Part shown: piece after piece, positions 1-11,963 of the stretch
Position numbering within the stretch: position 1 is the first letter of the stretch
How the letters are laid out: every line of letters begins with the position of its first letter
Assembly: GCF_026339955.1 (NCBI RefSeq)
Contig: NZ_JAPEPW010000001.1
Span: 1,116,001-1,180,000 of the forward strand
DNA from: Streptomyces sp. NBC_01549
GTDB taxonomy: Bacteria > Actinomycetota > Actinomycetes > Streptomycetales > Streptomycetaceae
Direction of reading: 5' to 3'
Length of the DNA stretch: 64,000 nt
The notes under the pieces: generated by a model
The model's input: only the letters and a program-made list of their open reading frames with translations
The model's database searches: none
Told to the model about the DNA's origin: nothing
Translations under genes and position numbers: made by a program

Positions 1-1442
1 TTCATGACCGCGCCGACCAGGGCACCGGCCGCCGCCACCTTGCCGCCGCGGATCTTGTCCGCGACGCCCGGGTTGCCGGCGATGGCCTCGTCCACGGCGG
101 CGGTCAACGCGCCCTCGTCCGAGACGACCTTCAGACCGCGCTTGTCGACGACCTCGTCCGGGGTGCCCTCGCCCGCGAGCACACCCTCGATGACCTGACG
201 GGCGAGCTTGTCGTTCAGGTCACCCGAGGCGACGAGCTGCGCCACCCGGGCGACCTGCGCCGGGGTGATGGGCAGGTCCTCCAGGGCCTTGCCCGACTCG
301 TTGGCGCTGCGCGCCAGTTCGCCCATCCACCACTTGCGGGCGGACGCCGCGTCCGCACCGGCCTCGATCGTGGCGACGATCGGGTCGATGGCACCGGCGT
401 TCAGGATCGACTGCATGTCGTGCGCCGAGACACCCCACTCCTCACGGAGTCGGTTGCGACGCGCGAGCGGCTGCTCGGGCAGGCCCGCGCGCAGCTCCTC
501 GACCCACTCACGGGACGGGGCGACCGGAACGAGGTCGGGCTCCGGGAAGTACCGGTAGTCCTCGGCCTCTTCCTTCACGCGGCCCGAGGTCGTGGACCCG
601 GTGTCCTCGTGGAAGTGGCGGGTCTCCTGGATGATCGTGCCGCCGGCGTTGAGGACTGCGGCGTGCCGCTGGATCTCGAAGCGGGCCGCACGCTCCACGG
701 AACGCAGCGAGTTGACGTTCTTCGTCTCGGAGCGCGTGCCGAACTTCTCGCGGCCGTGCGGGCGCAGCGACAGGTTCACGTCGCAGCGCATCTGGCCCTG
801 CTCCATGCGGGCCTCGGAGACGCCGAGCGCCTTGATGAGCTCGCGCAGCTCGGCGACGTACGCCTTGGCGACCTCGGGAGCGCGCTCGCCCGCGCCCTCG
901 ATCGGCTTGGTGACGATCTCGATGAGGGGGATGCCCGCGCGGTTGTAGTCGAGCAGGGAGTGCGAGGCGCCGTGGATACGGCCGGTCGCGCCACCCACGT
1001 GGGTGGACTTGCCGGTGTCCTCCTCCATGTGGGCGCGCTCGATCTCCACGCGGAAGACCTCGCCGTCCTCCAGCTGTACGTCGAGGTAGCCGTTGAAGGC
1101 GATCGGCTCGTCGTACTGGGAGGTCTGGAAGTTCTTCGGCATGTCCGGATAGAAGTAGTTCTTCCGGGCGAAGCGGCACCACTCGGCGATCTCGCAGTGC
1201 AGCGCGAGGCCGATCTTGATGGCGGACTCGACGCCGGTCGCGTTGACGACGGGCAGCGAGCCGGGCATGCCGAGGCAGGTCGGGCAGGTCTGCGAGTTGG
1301 GCGCGGCGCCCAGCTCGGTGGAACACCCGCAGAACATCTTGGTCTTGGTGCCGAGCTCGACATGGACCTCGAGGCCCATGACGGGGTCGTACGTCGCGAG
1401 AGCGTCCTCGTACGACACCAGCTCGTCGGTCGTGGTGGTCAC
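1..1442 (-). CDS. gatB: Asp-tRNA(Asn)/Glu-tRNA(Gln) amidotransferase subunit B, 3' end cut by window
   Basis: GatB binds the misacylated Glu-tRNA(Gln) or Asp-tRNA(Asn), activates the side chain with ATP and uses ammonia from GatA to make the amide. About 480 residues are visible from the GTG at 1442; the last 20 or so lie beyond the window edge. The N-terminus carries the GatB hallmark MGLEVHVEL (residues 22-30), four zinc-type cysteines (38, 40, 53, 56) and the motif [13 protein letters not shown] near residue 165. A small gene at 1459-1701 separates it from gatA, so gatC, gatA, the small gene and gatB run in one direction as an apparent operon. Identity is secure; only the C-terminus is unseen. 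Confidence 0.95.
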   Translation of the reverse strand, partial: MTTTTDELVSYEDALATYDPVMGLEVHVELGTKTKMFCGCSTELGAAPNSQTCPTCLGMPGSLPVVNATGVESAIKIGLALHCEIAEWCRFARKNYFYPDMPKNFQTSQYDEPIAFNGYLDVQLEDGEVFRVEIERAHMEEDTGKSTHVGGATGRIHGASHSLLDYNRAGIPLIEIVTKPIEGAGERAPEVAKAYVAELRELIKALGVSEARMEQGQMRCDVNLSLRPHGREKFGTRSETKNVNSLRSVERAARFEIQRHAAVLNAGGTIIQETRHFHEDTGSTTSGRVKEEAEDYRYFPEPDLVPVAPSREWVEELRAGLPEQPLARRNRLREEWGVSAHDMQSILNAGAIDPIVATIEAGADAASARKWWMGELARSANESGKALEDLPITPAQVARVAQLVASGDLNDKLARQVIEGVLAGEGTPDEVVDKRGLKVVSDEGALTAAVDEAIAGNPGVADKIRGGKVAAAGALVGAVM

Positions 1443-1458
1443 GGTGAAAACTTCCCTC

Positions 1459-1701
1459 TCAGCCCAGCAGGACGTCGTCGTCGCCCAGGCGCCTGAGCTC
1501 CCGGTAGAGGATGGCGAGGCCGGTGACGATGGCGGCGGCGGACACGGCCGCGTCGATGAGGCGCAGCGTGTCGTGTTCCGTGCGGGCCTTCTTGGCCTGC
1601 TTGGCGACGCCGACGGCACCGAACGCGGTGGTCGCGATGGACAGGTACGTGCCGGACTTGGACTTCTTGAAGCCCTTGGCCTTGGACAGAGCCTTACTCA
1701 C
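1459..1701 (-). CDS. small membrane-associated hypothetical protein between gatA and gatB
   Basis: An 80-residue protein starting at a GTG whose first bases form a GTGA overlap with the gatA stop codon, so it is translationally coupled to gatA. The N-terminal third is very basic (repeated Lys around residues 3-18). A weakly hydrophobic stretch [16 protein letters not shown] follows, then one convincing transmembrane helix, [17 protein letters not shown], and a charged tail ending in DDDVLLG. I do not recognise a functional family. The position inside the gatCAB operon suggests co-expression rather than a demonstrated role in amidotransferase function. Confidence 0.7.
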   Translation of the reverse strand: MSKALSKAKGFKKSKSGTYLSIATTAFGAVGVAKQAKKARTEHDTLRLIDAAVSAAAIVTGLAILYRELRRLGDDDVLLG

Positions 1702-3203
1702 AGCGACGGAGCCTCCTCGAGCAGCGGGTGCCCCCACTTTTCCACGAAGGCGGCCTCGACCGCGGCGCCGACCTTGTAAAGCCTGTCGTCCTTCATCGCG
1801 GGGGCGATGATCTGCAGACCGACCGGCAGGTTGTCCTCCGGGGCCAGACCGCAGGGCAGCGACATGGCGGCGTTGCCCGCCAGGTTGGTCGGGATGGTGC
1901 ACAGGTCCGCGAGGTACATCGCCATCGGGTCGTCGGCGCGCTCGCCGATCGGGAAGGCGGTGGTCGGCGTGGTCGGCGAGACGATGACGTCGACCTTCTC
2001 GAACGACTTCTCGAAGTCGCGCGTGATGAGCGTACGGACCTTCTGGGCGCTGCCGTAGTACGCGTCGTAGTAGCCGGAGCTGAGCGCGTACGTGCCGAGC
2101 ATGATGCGGCGCTTGACCTCGGGGCCGAAGCCCGCCTCACGGGTGAGGGAGGTGACCTCCTCGGCCGACTTCGTGCCGTCGTCGCCGACCCGCAGGCCGT
2201 AACGCATGGCGTCGAAGCGGGCGAGGTTGCTCGAACACTCGGACGGCGCGATCAGGTAGTACGCCGCCAGCGCCAGGTCGAAGGACGGGCAGTCCAGCTC
2301 GACGATCTCGGCGCCGAGCTCCCCCAGCAGAGTGACGGCCTCGTCGAACCGCTGCACGACGCCGGCCTGGTAACCCTCGCCGCGGAACTGCTTGACGACA
2401 CCGACGCGCATGCCGGCGACCGAGCCGTTGCGGGCCGCCTCGACGACCGGCGGGACCGGGGCGTCGATGGAGGTGGAGTCGAGCGGGTCGTGGCCCGCGA
2501 TGACCTCGTGCAGCAGCGCGGCGTCCAGGACCGTACGGGCGCAGGGACCGCCCTGGTCGAGGGAGGACGAGAACGCGACCATGCCATAGCGCGACACCCC
2601 GCCGTACGTCGGCTTGACGCCGACCGTGCCGGTGACGGCGGCGGGCTGGCGGATGGAGCCGCCGGTGTCCGTGCCGATGGCGAGCGGGGCCTCGAAGGAG
2701 GCGAGCGCGGCGCTCGACCCGCCGCCGGAGCCGCCCGGGATACGGGTGAGGTCCCAGGGGTTGCCGGTGTGGCCGTACGCGCTGTTCTCGGTGGAGGACC
2801 CCATGGCGAACTCGTCCATGTTGGTCTTGCCGAGGATGACGACGTCGGCGGCCTTCAGCCTCTTGGTGAGGGTCGCGTCGTACGGCGGGATCCAGCCCTC
2901 GAGGATCTTCGAACCGACGGTCGTCGGGATGCCCTCGGTGGTGAAGATGTCCTTGAGCGCGAGCGGCACGCCCGCGAGGGGGCCGAGCTTCTCGCCCCGC
3001 TCCCGCTTCGCGTCCACGGCGCGGGCCTGCGCGAGCGCGCCCTCGCGGTCGACGTGCAGGAAGGCGTGCACCTTCTCGTCGACGGCGTCGATCCGGGCGA
3101 GGTGTGCCTCGGTGACCTCGACGGCCGTGAGCTCGCCCGCGGCGATCTTCGCGGCGATCTCGGCCGCCGTCAGCTTGATGATGTTGACGTTGGTGTCCGT
3201 CAT
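1698..3203 (-). CDS. gatA: Asp-tRNA(Asn)/Glu-tRNA(Gln) amidotransferase subunit A
   Basis: GatA is the amidase that hydrolyses glutamine and supplies ammonia to GatB. The 501-residue length is normal for the family. The amidase Lys-Ser-Ser triad is visible as K84 (in ALKDIF), S159 (in [11 protein letters not shown]) and S183 (in [10 protein letters not shown]), with the spacing found in characterised GatA proteins. The gene begins 5 bp downstream of gatC and overlaps the following small gene by 4 bp, consistent with one transcript. No truncation or odd composition was seen. Confidence 0.97.
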   Translation of the reverse strand: MTDTNVNIIKLTAAEIAAKIAAGELTAVEVTEAHLARIDAVDEKVHAFLHVDREGALAQARAVDAKRERGEKLGPLAGVPLALKDIFTTEGIPTTVGSKILEGWIPPYDATLTKRLKAADVVILGKTNMDEFAMGSSTENSAYGHTGNPWDLTRIPGGSGGGSSAALASFEAPLAIGTDTGGSIRQPAAVTGTVGVKPTYGGVSRYGMVAFSSSLDQGGPCARTVLDAALLHEVIAGHDPLDSTSIDAPVPPVVEAARNGSVAGMRVGVVKQFRGEGYQAGVVQRFDEAVTLLGELGAEIVELDCPSFDLALAAYYLIAPSECSSNLARFDAMRYGLRVGDDGTKSAEEVTSLTREAGFGPEVKRRIMLGTYALSSGYYDAYYGSAQKVRTLITRDFEKSFEKVDVIVSPTTPTTAFPIGERADDPMAMYLADLCTIPTNLAGNAAMSLPCGLAPEDNLPVGLQIIAPAMKDDRLYKVGAAVEAAFVEKWGHPLLEEAPSL

Positions 3204-3208
3204 GGTGA

Positions 3209-3505
3209 TTAGTCCTCCCCCAGGATCTGCGGCACCTTGAAACGCTGCTGCTCCTGGGCCGGGGCGCCGGAGAGCGCCTGCTCGGGGGTGAGCGACGGAC
3301 GGACCTCGTCCGCGCGCATGACGTTCGTCAGCGGCAGCGGGTGAGAGGTCGGCGGTACGTCTTGGTCGGCGACCTCGCTGACGCGGGCGACCGCGCCGAT
3401 GATGTCGTCGAGCTGGCCGGCGAAGTGGTCGAGCTCTTCGGCCTTCAGCTCCAGACGCGCCAGCCGTGCGAGGTGGGCGACCTCCTCGCGCGTGATGCCA
3501 GGCAT
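3209..3505 (-). CDS. gatC: Asp-tRNA(Asn)/Glu-tRNA(Gln) amidotransferase subunit C
   Basis: GatC is the small linker subunit that holds GatA and GatB together. The ATG at 3505 gives 98 residues beginning [20 protein letters not shown], the conserved GatC opening (VxHLAxLARLxL). The middle contains the [30 protein letters not shown] pattern typical of the family. A longer open frame upstream has no GatC character, so this start is preferred. It is the first gene of the gatC-gatA-small gene-gatB unit. Confidence 0.95.
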   Translation of the reverse strand: MPGITREEVAHLARLARLELKAEELDHFAGQLDDIIGAVARVSEVADQDVPPTSHPLPLTNVMRADEVRPSLTPEQALSGAPAQEQQRFKVPQILGED

Positions 3506-3609
3506 GCAGCGATCCTCTGGGTGAGAGTGTGTGGTTTGGCCCAATCCTATGGGTCCGGGGCCGATGCCTGCGCCCAGGTTTGCCTCGGCCCCCGGCGGAC
3601 GGGACCGCG

Positions 3610-3627
3610 GCGCCCCGTCAGGGGCGC
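3610..3627. terminator. hairpin in a common Streptomyces-type intergenic repeat
   Basis: CGCCCC-GTCA-GGGGCG forms a 6-7 bp G/C stem with a four-base loop, followed by GGGGAACCGCGCGACCAGCC. From memory this GGGGCGCGGGGAAC-type string recurs in many Streptomyces intergenic regions. It lies between the stop of the GGDEF-EAL gene (3699) and the gatC start, so it probably ends the minus-strand rmdB transcript. No T-run follows, as is usual in streptomycetes. Confidence 0.45.
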
Positions 3628-3698
3628 GGGGAACCGCGCGACCAGCCACAACGGACGAACAGACGCCGACTGCGATGAAGCCCCACGAACCGTCGGAA

Positions 3699-5945
3699 CT
3701 ACTCCGCGGCCGGCAACGCGGCCCGCGGCCGCTGCCAGCCGCGCGACCCCCGCGCCAGCAGCCACGCCGTCGCCTCCTCCGGAGGCATCGCCGCCGCGAC
3801 CAGCCACCCCTGCACCGCGTCACACCCGAGATCCCGCAACCGCTCCCACGTCTCGTCGTCCTCGACACCCTCCGCCACGACGAGCAGACCCAGCGAATGC
3901 GCGAGATCGACGGTGCACCGCACGATCTCCGCGTCCTCGTTGTCCACGGCGAGCCGTGCGACGAACGACCGGTCGATCTTCAGCTCGCTCACCGGCAGCC
4001 GCCGCAGATGCACGAGCGAGGAGTACCCGGTGCCGAAGTCGTCCAGCGACATCTTCACGCCGTGCGCGGTCAGCGCGGCCAGCGTGTCCGCGGCCCGCTG
4101 CGGGTCCTCGAGGAGCACATGCTCCGTTATCTCCAGTTGCAACGCCCCCGCGGGGACCCCGTGCCGGGCGAGCCGCGCGGCGACCGAGCCCGCGAAACCG
4201 GGGATGTGGACGTCCCGCGGGGACACGTTCACCGCGACCGGTACGCGCAGTCCCTGCGCCCGCCACCGCGCGACCTGGGCGAGTGCCGTCTCGAGCACGT
4301 ATTCGGTGAGGTGCGGCATCAGCCCGGACGACTCGGCGATCGCGATGAACTCGTCCGGCGGCACCCTCCCCCGCTCGGGATGCACCCAGCGCACCAGCGC
4401 CTCGAGTCCGGCCACCTGTCCGTCGAAGCGGACCTTGGGCTGGTAGTGCAGTTCCACGTCACCGGCGTCCAGCGCCCGGCGCAGGTCCCCGAGCAGACCG
4501 AGCCGGTCCGGTGTGTTCGAGTCCCGCTTGGACTCGTACACCTCCACCCCCGTACGGTCCCGCTTCGCCTGGTACATCGCCACGTCCGCCCGCCGCAGCA
4601 ACCCCTCCGCGTCGAGCGCGTGATCGGGGAAGACGGCGAGCCCGGCGCTGGCCTCCAGGACGAGGGTGAGTCCGTCGAGGTCGAGCGGTGAGCCGAGGGC
4701 GGCGACGAGAGTGCGGGCGACCCGCGTGGCCGACGTGGTGGAGTCGGCGACGGGCAGTAACACGGCGAACTCGTCTCCGCCCAGCCGCGCGGCCTCCGCC
4801 CCGCGCGGCAGCGCCAGCCGCAGCCGGTCGGCTATCTGGAGGAGCAGTCGGTCACCGGCGAGGTGCCCCAACGTGTCGTTCACAGAACGGAAGCGGTCGA
4901 GGTCTATCAGCATCAGGGCGGAACGCGCACCGATGCGCTCGGCATCGTCCAGGGCCGTCCAGGTCCGTTCGAGCAGCCACTGGCGGTTGGGCAGCCCGGT
5001 CAGCGGATCGCGCAGTTGCTCCTCGGCCCGGACCCGGGCGATCCACAGGGTGGAGTCGAGCGCGATGAGGGGGATCGAGAACAGCGGCAGCAGCATCGGC
5101 TGCGCGACCGCGACCACACAGATCAGCGGTGCGATACCGAGCAGCGCGACGGCGACAAGGCCCTGCCTGACCAGCGCCGTACGGGTGGCGGTCGGCAGAC
5201 CGGCGGTGCCCGACGCGTGCAGGTACCAGAGCAGGACGCGGGTGACCGCGAGATAGGCGGTCGCGACCAGCACCACCTCGGGTGCGGCGTAGAAGTTCCA
5301 GCTCTCCGGGTTCCAGGGCGCCTCCACGGACGGCACCCGTCCGAACATGGCGAGGACCAGCGCTCCGGCGCCGATGCCGAGGATGTCGACCGCGCCGTGC
5401 AACACCCCCTGGCGCCAGCGGCCTCGGCGCGCGGCGCCGACCAGCACGACGACGGTCAGGCTGACCATCCCGGCGGCCACCCAGCCGTACAGCAGCAGGA
5501 CCGCGAGTGTCAGCGCGGCGCCGGAGCCCGTGCCGCCCCACCAGCGGGCGCGGCCGAGGGCGACCAGATGGCCGACGATGACGCCGGTCAGTACCGCCAG
5601 CGACCAGCCGACCGCGCCGGACGGGAAGAGCGCGTGGTGGCCGCCGAACGCCCGGTAGAAGCCGCCGCCGAGAACGAACGCGGCCACCCCGACGACCGCG
5701 GCGGGCAGCGTGGGCCAGGAGGTGTGCCGTTCGGGATCGTGACCGGACAGGCCGCCGCCGCGCTCGGCGGTGAGTCGGCCGACACCCGGGGCGGGGGCGG
5801 TTACGGTGAGGGGTGGCGCGGAGCCCTGCCCGCCCGTGCCGAGGCGCTCCGACGAACGCCCCGTCCGGAGTCCGGCCATCCACGCGCCGGTCATCCGGCG
5901 CAGGCGCAGCCGTGAGTCCGGGGCGGCGCTCTCGGTCGGTTCCAT
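3699..5945 (-). CDS. rmdB: membrane GGDEF-EAL c-di-GMP phosphodiesterase/cyclase, RmdB-like
   Basis: Starting from the ATG at 5945, this is a 748-residue protein with about six hydrophobic segments in the first 330 residues (for example [16 protein letters not shown] and [17 protein letters not shown]), then a GGDEF domain and an EAL domain. The cyclase signature [12 protein letters not shown] is intact near residue 388. The EAL motif is intact (GLEALVRW, near 514), as is the [10 protein letters not shown] loop near 635. Both active sites therefore look competent. In S. coelicolor the membrane GGDEF-EAL protein beside ligA is RmdB, a phosphodiesterase affecting development; the symbol rests on that context plus architecture. 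The frame stays open upstream of 5945 but loses protein-like composition there. Confidence 0.85.
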   Translation of the reverse strand: MEPTESAAPDSRLRLRRMTGAWMAGLRTGRSSERLGTGGQGSAPPLTVTAPAPGVGRLTAERGGGLSGHDPERHTSWPTLPAAVVGVAAFVLGGGFYRAFGGHHALFPSGAVGWSLAVLTGVIVGHLVALGRARWWGGTGSGAALTLAVLLLYGWVAAGMVSLTVVVLVGAARRGRWRQGVLHGAVDILGIGAGALVLAMFGRVPSVEAPWNPESWNFYAAPEVVLVATAYLAVTRVLLWYLHASGTAGLPTATRTALVRQGLVAVALLGIAPLICVVAVAQPMLLPLFSIPLIALDSTLWIARVRAEEQLRDPLTGLPNRQWLLERTWTALDDAERIGARSALMLIDLDRFRSVNDTLGHLAGDRLLLQIADRLRLALPRGAEAARLGGDEFAVLLPVADSTTSATRVARTLVAALGSPLDLDGLTLVLEASAGLAVFPDHALDAEGLLRRADVAMYQAKRDRTGVEVYESKRDSNTPDRLGLLGDLRRALDAGDVELHYQPKVRFDGQVAGLEALVRWVHPERGRVPPDEFIAIAESSGLMPHLTEYVLETALAQVARWRAQGLRVPVAVNVSPRDVHIPGFAGSVAARLARHGVPAGALQLEITEHVLLEDPQRAADTLAALTAHGVKMSLDDFGTGYSSLVHLRRLPVSELKIDRSFVARLAVDNEDAEIVRCTVDLAHSLGLLVVAEGVEDDETWERLRDLGCDAVQGWLVAAAMPPEEATAWLLARGSRGWQRPRAALPAAE

Positions 5946-6205
5946 TCCCGTCCCTCTCACAGCCGGCGGTGCCCACGCCACGCGGCCCGTTGCCGGCGAC
6001 AACTGCCAACGGCACCGCGTCTGAAAACCCTTCCCCAGACTCTTGCGGAGCAGGGGATGCCCCAACCGCAGCTGGGCACGGCAGGCGCACACCTCAACAG
6101 TAGGCCGCAGAAGGCTTCTACGGGCAGCGGTCGACGACGGTTGCCCGAATGCGACCCGGCCACCCGTATGCATCTGATATGCGCCGAACGGGTGGCCTTC
6201 AACCG

Positions 6206-8416
<2,211 letters not shown>

Positions 8417-9412
8417 TTACTCTGGGTTGTCCGCGAGGGATCTCGCCGCTCGGGCGCAGTGGGCGAGTGCCCGGCGTGCGTACTCCGGGGAAGCGCCCGC
8501 GAGTCCGCACGACGGGGTGACCGTGACCGCCTCCGCGAGAAGACCCGGATGCAGCCCCAGCCTGCGCCACAACGTCCTGACACCCATGACGCTACCGGCA
8601 GGGTCTGACAATGGACCGTCCGTCCCCGGCACGACACCGGCGAACAGCCGGGTACCGCCTTCCACCGCCTCGCCGATGACATCGTCGTCACGCTCGGTGA
8701 GCAGTGCGAAGTCGAACGAGATGGCCGCGGCCCCCGCCCTGCGCAGCAGCGCGAACGGCACGTCGGGCGCGCACGAGTGCACCACGACCGGGCCGTCGGT
8801 GTGCACCCCGACGACGTCCCGCAGCGTCGACTCCACCCGTTGCCGGTCGACGGCGCGATGGGTGCGGTAGCCGCTGGCGGACTTCACCTGGCCGCGCAGC
8901 ACCGCGATGAGCGAGGGCTCGTCGAGCTGCAGCACGATCTGAGCGCCGGGCACCCGGCGCCGTACCTCCGCCAGGTGGGTACGCAGCCCCTCGGCGAGCG
9001 AGCCGGCTAGGTCCCGGCAGGCGCCGAGATCGGAGAGCGCCGCCTCGCCGCCCCGCAGCTCCAGTGCGGCGGCCAGCGTCCAGGGGCCGACGGCCTGCAC
9101 CTTGAGCGGCCCCTCGTACCCCTGGGTGAACTCCTCCAGCGCGTCGAGGTCTTCGCCGAGCCAGGATCTGGCCCGCTTGGTGTCGCGCCCGGGCCGGTCC
9201 CCGATCCGCCAGCCGCTGGGCTCCACGCGCGCGTAGAGGTCGACCAACATCCCGGCGGTCCGTCCGATCATGTCCGCGCCGGGCCCCCGCGCGGGCAGTT
9301 CGGTCAGGAACGGGAAGTCCTCGAACGACCCGGTCACGGTCTTGGCGGCCTCGCGGGCGTCGCCGCCGGGCATGGATCCGACCCCGGTGGCGGGGCCCCA
9401 GGTGAAGCTCAT
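8417..9412 (-). CDS. cobalamin-independent methionine synthase-like protein (MetE C-terminal domain)
   Basis: A 331-residue protein starting MSFTWGPATGVGSMPGGD, related to the C-terminal catalytic half of MetE. Family features seen are the opening GVGSMPG, QLDEPSL near the middle, VHSCAPD (a zinc-type Cys/His position), and VTPSCGLAGASPEYA near the end, which supplies another zinc-type cysteine. It lacks the MetE N-terminal domain, so the methyl donor and substrate are uncertain. The start codon overlaps the stop of the upstream SDR gene (ATGA), so the two are coupled. The ligA start follows 16 bp after its stop. Confidence 0.85.
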   Translation of the reverse strand: MSFTWGPATGVGSMPGGDAREAAKTVTGSFEDFPFLTELPARGPGADMIGRTAGMLVDLYARVEPSGWRIGDRPGRDTKRARSWLGEDLDALEEFTQGYEGPLKVQAVGPWTLAAALELRGGEAALSDLGACRDLAGSLAEGLRTHLAEVRRRVPGAQIVLQLDEPSLIAVLRGQVKSASGYRTHRAVDRQRVESTLRDVVGVHTDGPVVVHSCAPDVPFALLRRAGAAAISFDFALLTERDDDVIGEAVEGGTRLFAGVVPGTDGPLSDPAGSVMGVRTLWRRLGLHPGLLAEAVTVTPSCGLAGASPEYARRALAHCARAARSLADNPE

Positions 9413-10098
9413 CGTCCCGGCCGCACGGTCAGGTCGTTGACCTCCGCGTCGCGCGGCAGGTCGACGGCCAGCAGGATCGTCGTCGCGACGGACTCCGGGT
9501 CGATCCACTTCGAGGCGTCGTACTCCTTGCCCTCCTGCTGGTGGACCTTCGCCTGCATGGGGCTCGCCGTCCGGCCGGGGTAGACGGAGGTCACCCGGAC
9601 TCCGTTGGCGTGCTCCTCGTGGCGCAGGGAGTCCGCGAGGGCCTTCAGGCCGTGCTTGGAGGCGGCGTACGCGGACCAGTCGGCGTGCGCGGCGAGGCCG
9701 GCGCCGGAGTTCACGAACACCACGTGGCCCTGGGCGACACGGAGTTGCGGCAGGAAGTGGCGGGTCAGCTCGGCGGGGGCGATCAGGTTGACGTTGAGCT
9801 GGTGGCGCCAGGACTTCGGGGTCAGCTCCCCGACGGGGCCGAGGTCGACCACGCCCGCGATGTGCAGGAGCGAGTCGACACGGTCGGGCAGGGACTGGTG
9901 CGAGAACGCCCAGGAGAGCTTGTCCGGGTCCGCCAGGTCGCCGACCAGGGTCCGGGCCCCGGGGAACTCGGCCGCCAGCTCCTTCGCGCGGCCCGCGTCG
10001 CGCGCGTGCAGCACGAGCTCGTCCCCGCGCGCGTGCAGACGGCGGGCGACGGCCGCGCCGATGCCGGATCCTGCCCCGGTGATCACATGTGTAGCCAT
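9409..10098 (-). CDS. short-chain dehydrogenase/reductase
   Basis: A 229-residue classical SDR. The Rossmann nucleotide-binding motif is HVITGAGSGIGAAVARRL at the N-terminus, catalytic Ser lies in VNSGAG, and the YxxxK pair is in YAASKHGLKA. The substrate cannot be read from sequence. The ATG at 10098 is chosen because it sits directly before the first beta strand; in-frame ATGs at 10107 and 10128 are alternatives, the last overlapping the upstream gene. It is the middle gene of a LOG hydrolase, SDR, methionine synthase-like operon. Confidence 0.85.
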   Translation of the reverse strand: MATHVITGAGSGIGAAVARRLHARGDELVLHARDAGRAKELAAEFPGARTLVGDLADPDKLSWAFSHQSLPDRVDSLLHIAGVVDLGPVGELTPKSWRHQLNVNLIAPAELTRHFLPQLRVAQGHVVFVNSGAGLAAHADWSAYAASKHGLKALADSLRHEEHANGVRVTSVYPGRTASPMQAKVHQQEGKEYDASKWIDPESVATTILLAVDLPRDAEVNDLTVRPGR

Positions 10099-10114
10099 GG
10101 ACGCCATGCTCGCA

Positions 10115-10678
10115 TCACTGGGTGCCAATGCCCGCGGCGGGAGCCGCTGGTGTCACAGCCTCCAGGTAGGCCAGCGCCTCCACCGGCTCCTCGGCGAAGA
10201 ACACCAGGTCGGTGAGTGGGCAGGGCAGGAACCCCTCGGCCTCCATACGGCGGAACTGCGCCTTCAGGCCGTCGTAGAAGCCCGCCGTGTTGAGCAGGAC
10301 GACCTGCTTCTCGGTCTTCCCGTGCTTCTTCAGCTCCAGGATCTCGGTCGCCTCGTCGAGGGTCCCGGCGCCGCCCACCATGATCACGACGGCGTCGGCC
10401 TTGGCCAGGAGCAGCGCCTTGCGCTCGGCGAGGTCCCGGGCGATCACCATTTCGTCGGCTCCCGCCCGCGCCGTGGCCGCCAGGAAGTCCACGGAGACGC
10501 CCAGCAGCCGTCCGCCCGCCTCCTGCACCCCGTCGGCGACCACCTTCATCAGCCCGACGTCGGAGCCGCCCCACACCAGCGTGTGGCCGCCCTTGCCGAG
10601 GAGTTCGGCGAACTCGCGGGCGGGACGGGTGTAGCGGTCGTCGAGGTCGGCGGCGGAGAGGAAGACGCAGATATCCAT
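10115..10678 (-). CDS. LOG-family nucleoside 5'-monophosphate phosphoribohydrolase-like protein
   Basis: 187 residues of the LOG (formerly 'lysine decarboxylase-like', TIGR00730) family. The family's phosphate-binding loop is VGGAGTLDEATEI, a variant of PGGxGTxxE, and the RK pair occurs in DLAERKALLL. Plant and actinobacterial members release cytokinin bases from nucleotide precursors, but the physiological substrate in streptomycetes is not settled. It is the first gene of the short minus-strand operon and is divergent from the DUF427 gene, leaving a 50-bp promoter region. Confidence 0.85.
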   Translation of the reverse strand: MDICVFLSAADLDDRYTRPAREFAELLGKGGHTLVWGGSDVGLMKVVADGVQEAGGRLLGVSVDFLAATARAGADEMVIARDLAERKALLLAKADAVVIMVGGAGTLDEATEILELKKHGKTEKQVVLLNTAGFYDGLKAQFRRMEAEGFLPCPLTDLVFFAEEPVEALAYLEAVTPAAPAAGIGTQ

Positions 10679-10728
10679 GCGCCTACGGTACGAGGGAAGA
10701 ACCCGGCTCTTGCGCGCGCTGTACGGGT

Positions 10729-11052
10729 ATGGCCAATGGACACACGATCACGATCGAAGAAGGCACGGAGCGCGTACGCGTCGTGCACGGCGACCAGGTC
10801 CTGGCGGAGAGCGACCGGCCCCTGGTGCTGCGCGAGACGGGCTCTCCCGTGCGCTATTACCTTCCGGCCGAGGACGTCCGCCTGGACCTGCTGACGACCT
10901 CCGACACCCACACGCACTGCCCGTTCAAGGGCGACGCGTCCTACTGGTCCCTGCCCGACGCCCCGGACCTCGTCTGGTCCTACCCCGACCCCAAGCCGGA
11001 GGTCGCCCGGATCAAGGACCATCTCTGCTTCTACGAAGTCGAAGTGGCGTAA
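10729..11052 (+). CDS. DUF427 family protein
   Basis: A 107-residue protein matching the DUF427 fold: an acidic N-terminal strand (ITIEEGTERVRV), the conserved RETGSPVRYYLPAEDVR segment, and SDTHTHCPFKGDASYW. The family is common in actinomycetes and has no established activity. It is a single gene transcribed away from the LOG operon and convergent with the metallopeptidase gene. It marks the last conserved core gene before the restriction island. Confidence 0.85.
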   Translation: MANGHTITIEEGTERVRVVHGDQVLAESDRPLVLRETGSPVRYYLPAEDVRLDLLTTSDTHTHCPFKGDASYWSLPDAPDLVWSYPDPKPEVARIKDHLCFYEVEVA

Positions 11053-11185
11053 CCGACGAATCCCGTGCGCGGCGGCGGTCTTCCCTGGGCAGGGACAGGA
11101 GGACCGTCGCACGACGGGACCCTCTCGCGTATTAACGCCTCGGACGACTTCTTCGCTGACGCCCAGGGATTCGGAATCGGCCTGC

Positions 11186-11917
11186 TCAGACTGCGCCTCT
11201 CCACAGCAGCGGCTCTTCCTGGTCGAACCGCCGCTCCAGCGCCAGGGCGTCCGGCAGTGCGAGCCGCACCTCCCGCCGGAACGCCGCCCCGTGTCCTGGT
11301 ACCCGTAGATGACACAGTTCGTGTACGAGAACGAGATCCACCAAGGACGCGGGCAGCTGCATCACTGCCCAGTGCACTGAGATCGCGCCCGAGGACGCGC
11401 ACGCGCCCCAGCGCCGCCCCAGGTCGCCCACCGTGACCGGCGGTACGGCGACACCGACCCGCGATGCCAACGACGTCGTACGTGCCGGAAGCCACCGTCG
11501 GCCACGCTCTGTGTACCACTCGGCGATCCGCCGCCCGCCCTCGTGCGGTGTGACCGGCCGGGGCAGCTCCAGCCATCCCCGGTACAGGCGCACTCGTCGG
11601 CCGCTCTCCGCCGCGACGATCTTCAACCGGTGACGGCGTCCGAGGTACGCGAATCCGGTGCCACCGACGAGCTGCTTGACCGGCGCCTCCGCGCGATCCT
11701 GTCGGCGTCGTACCTCCTCGGCCAGCCTCGGCAGTCGGGAGCGTACGGCGTCGGCCACCGCCTGGGGCTCGGCGTCGGCGGGGACCGCGAACAGCACATC
11801 CCCGTCGGGTGTGACCTCGATGCCGAGTGTGCGGCGACGGGGGCGCACGACGACCTCCCACGCCCACTCCTCGGGAACCGGGAGGGAGGCGATCGCCTGC
11901 TGGACCGAAGCACTCAC
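11186..11917 (-). CDS. YgjP-type zinc metallopeptidase (DUF45/WLM-like)
   Basis: A 243-residue protein starting at GTG 11917. The zinc motif HELCHLRVPGH (HExxH plus a third His) lies in the C-terminal third, after the family's DLGRRWGACASSG signature and ISVHWAVMQLP. The family is often encoded next to type I restriction genes. Here it follows hsdR by 46 bp on the same strand, so it is probably co-transcribed with it. Whether it processes the restriction enzyme or targets other proteins is unknown. Confidence 0.88.
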   Translation of the reverse strand: MSASVQQAIASLPVPEEWAWEVVVRPRRRTLGIEVTPDGDVLFAVPADAEPQAVADAVRSRLPRLAEEVRRRQDRAEAPVKQLVGGTGFAYLGRRHRLKIVAAESGRRVRLYRGWLELPRPVTPHEGGRRIAEWYTERGRRWLPARTTSLASRVGVAVPPVTVGDLGRRWGACASSGAISVHWAVMQLPASLVDLVLVHELCHLRVPGHGAAFRREVRLALPDALALERRFDQEEPLLWRGAV

Positions 11918-11963
11918 CCGGCATTCCTACCACCCGGCTCCGACATCGGACCGCCCGGCTCGG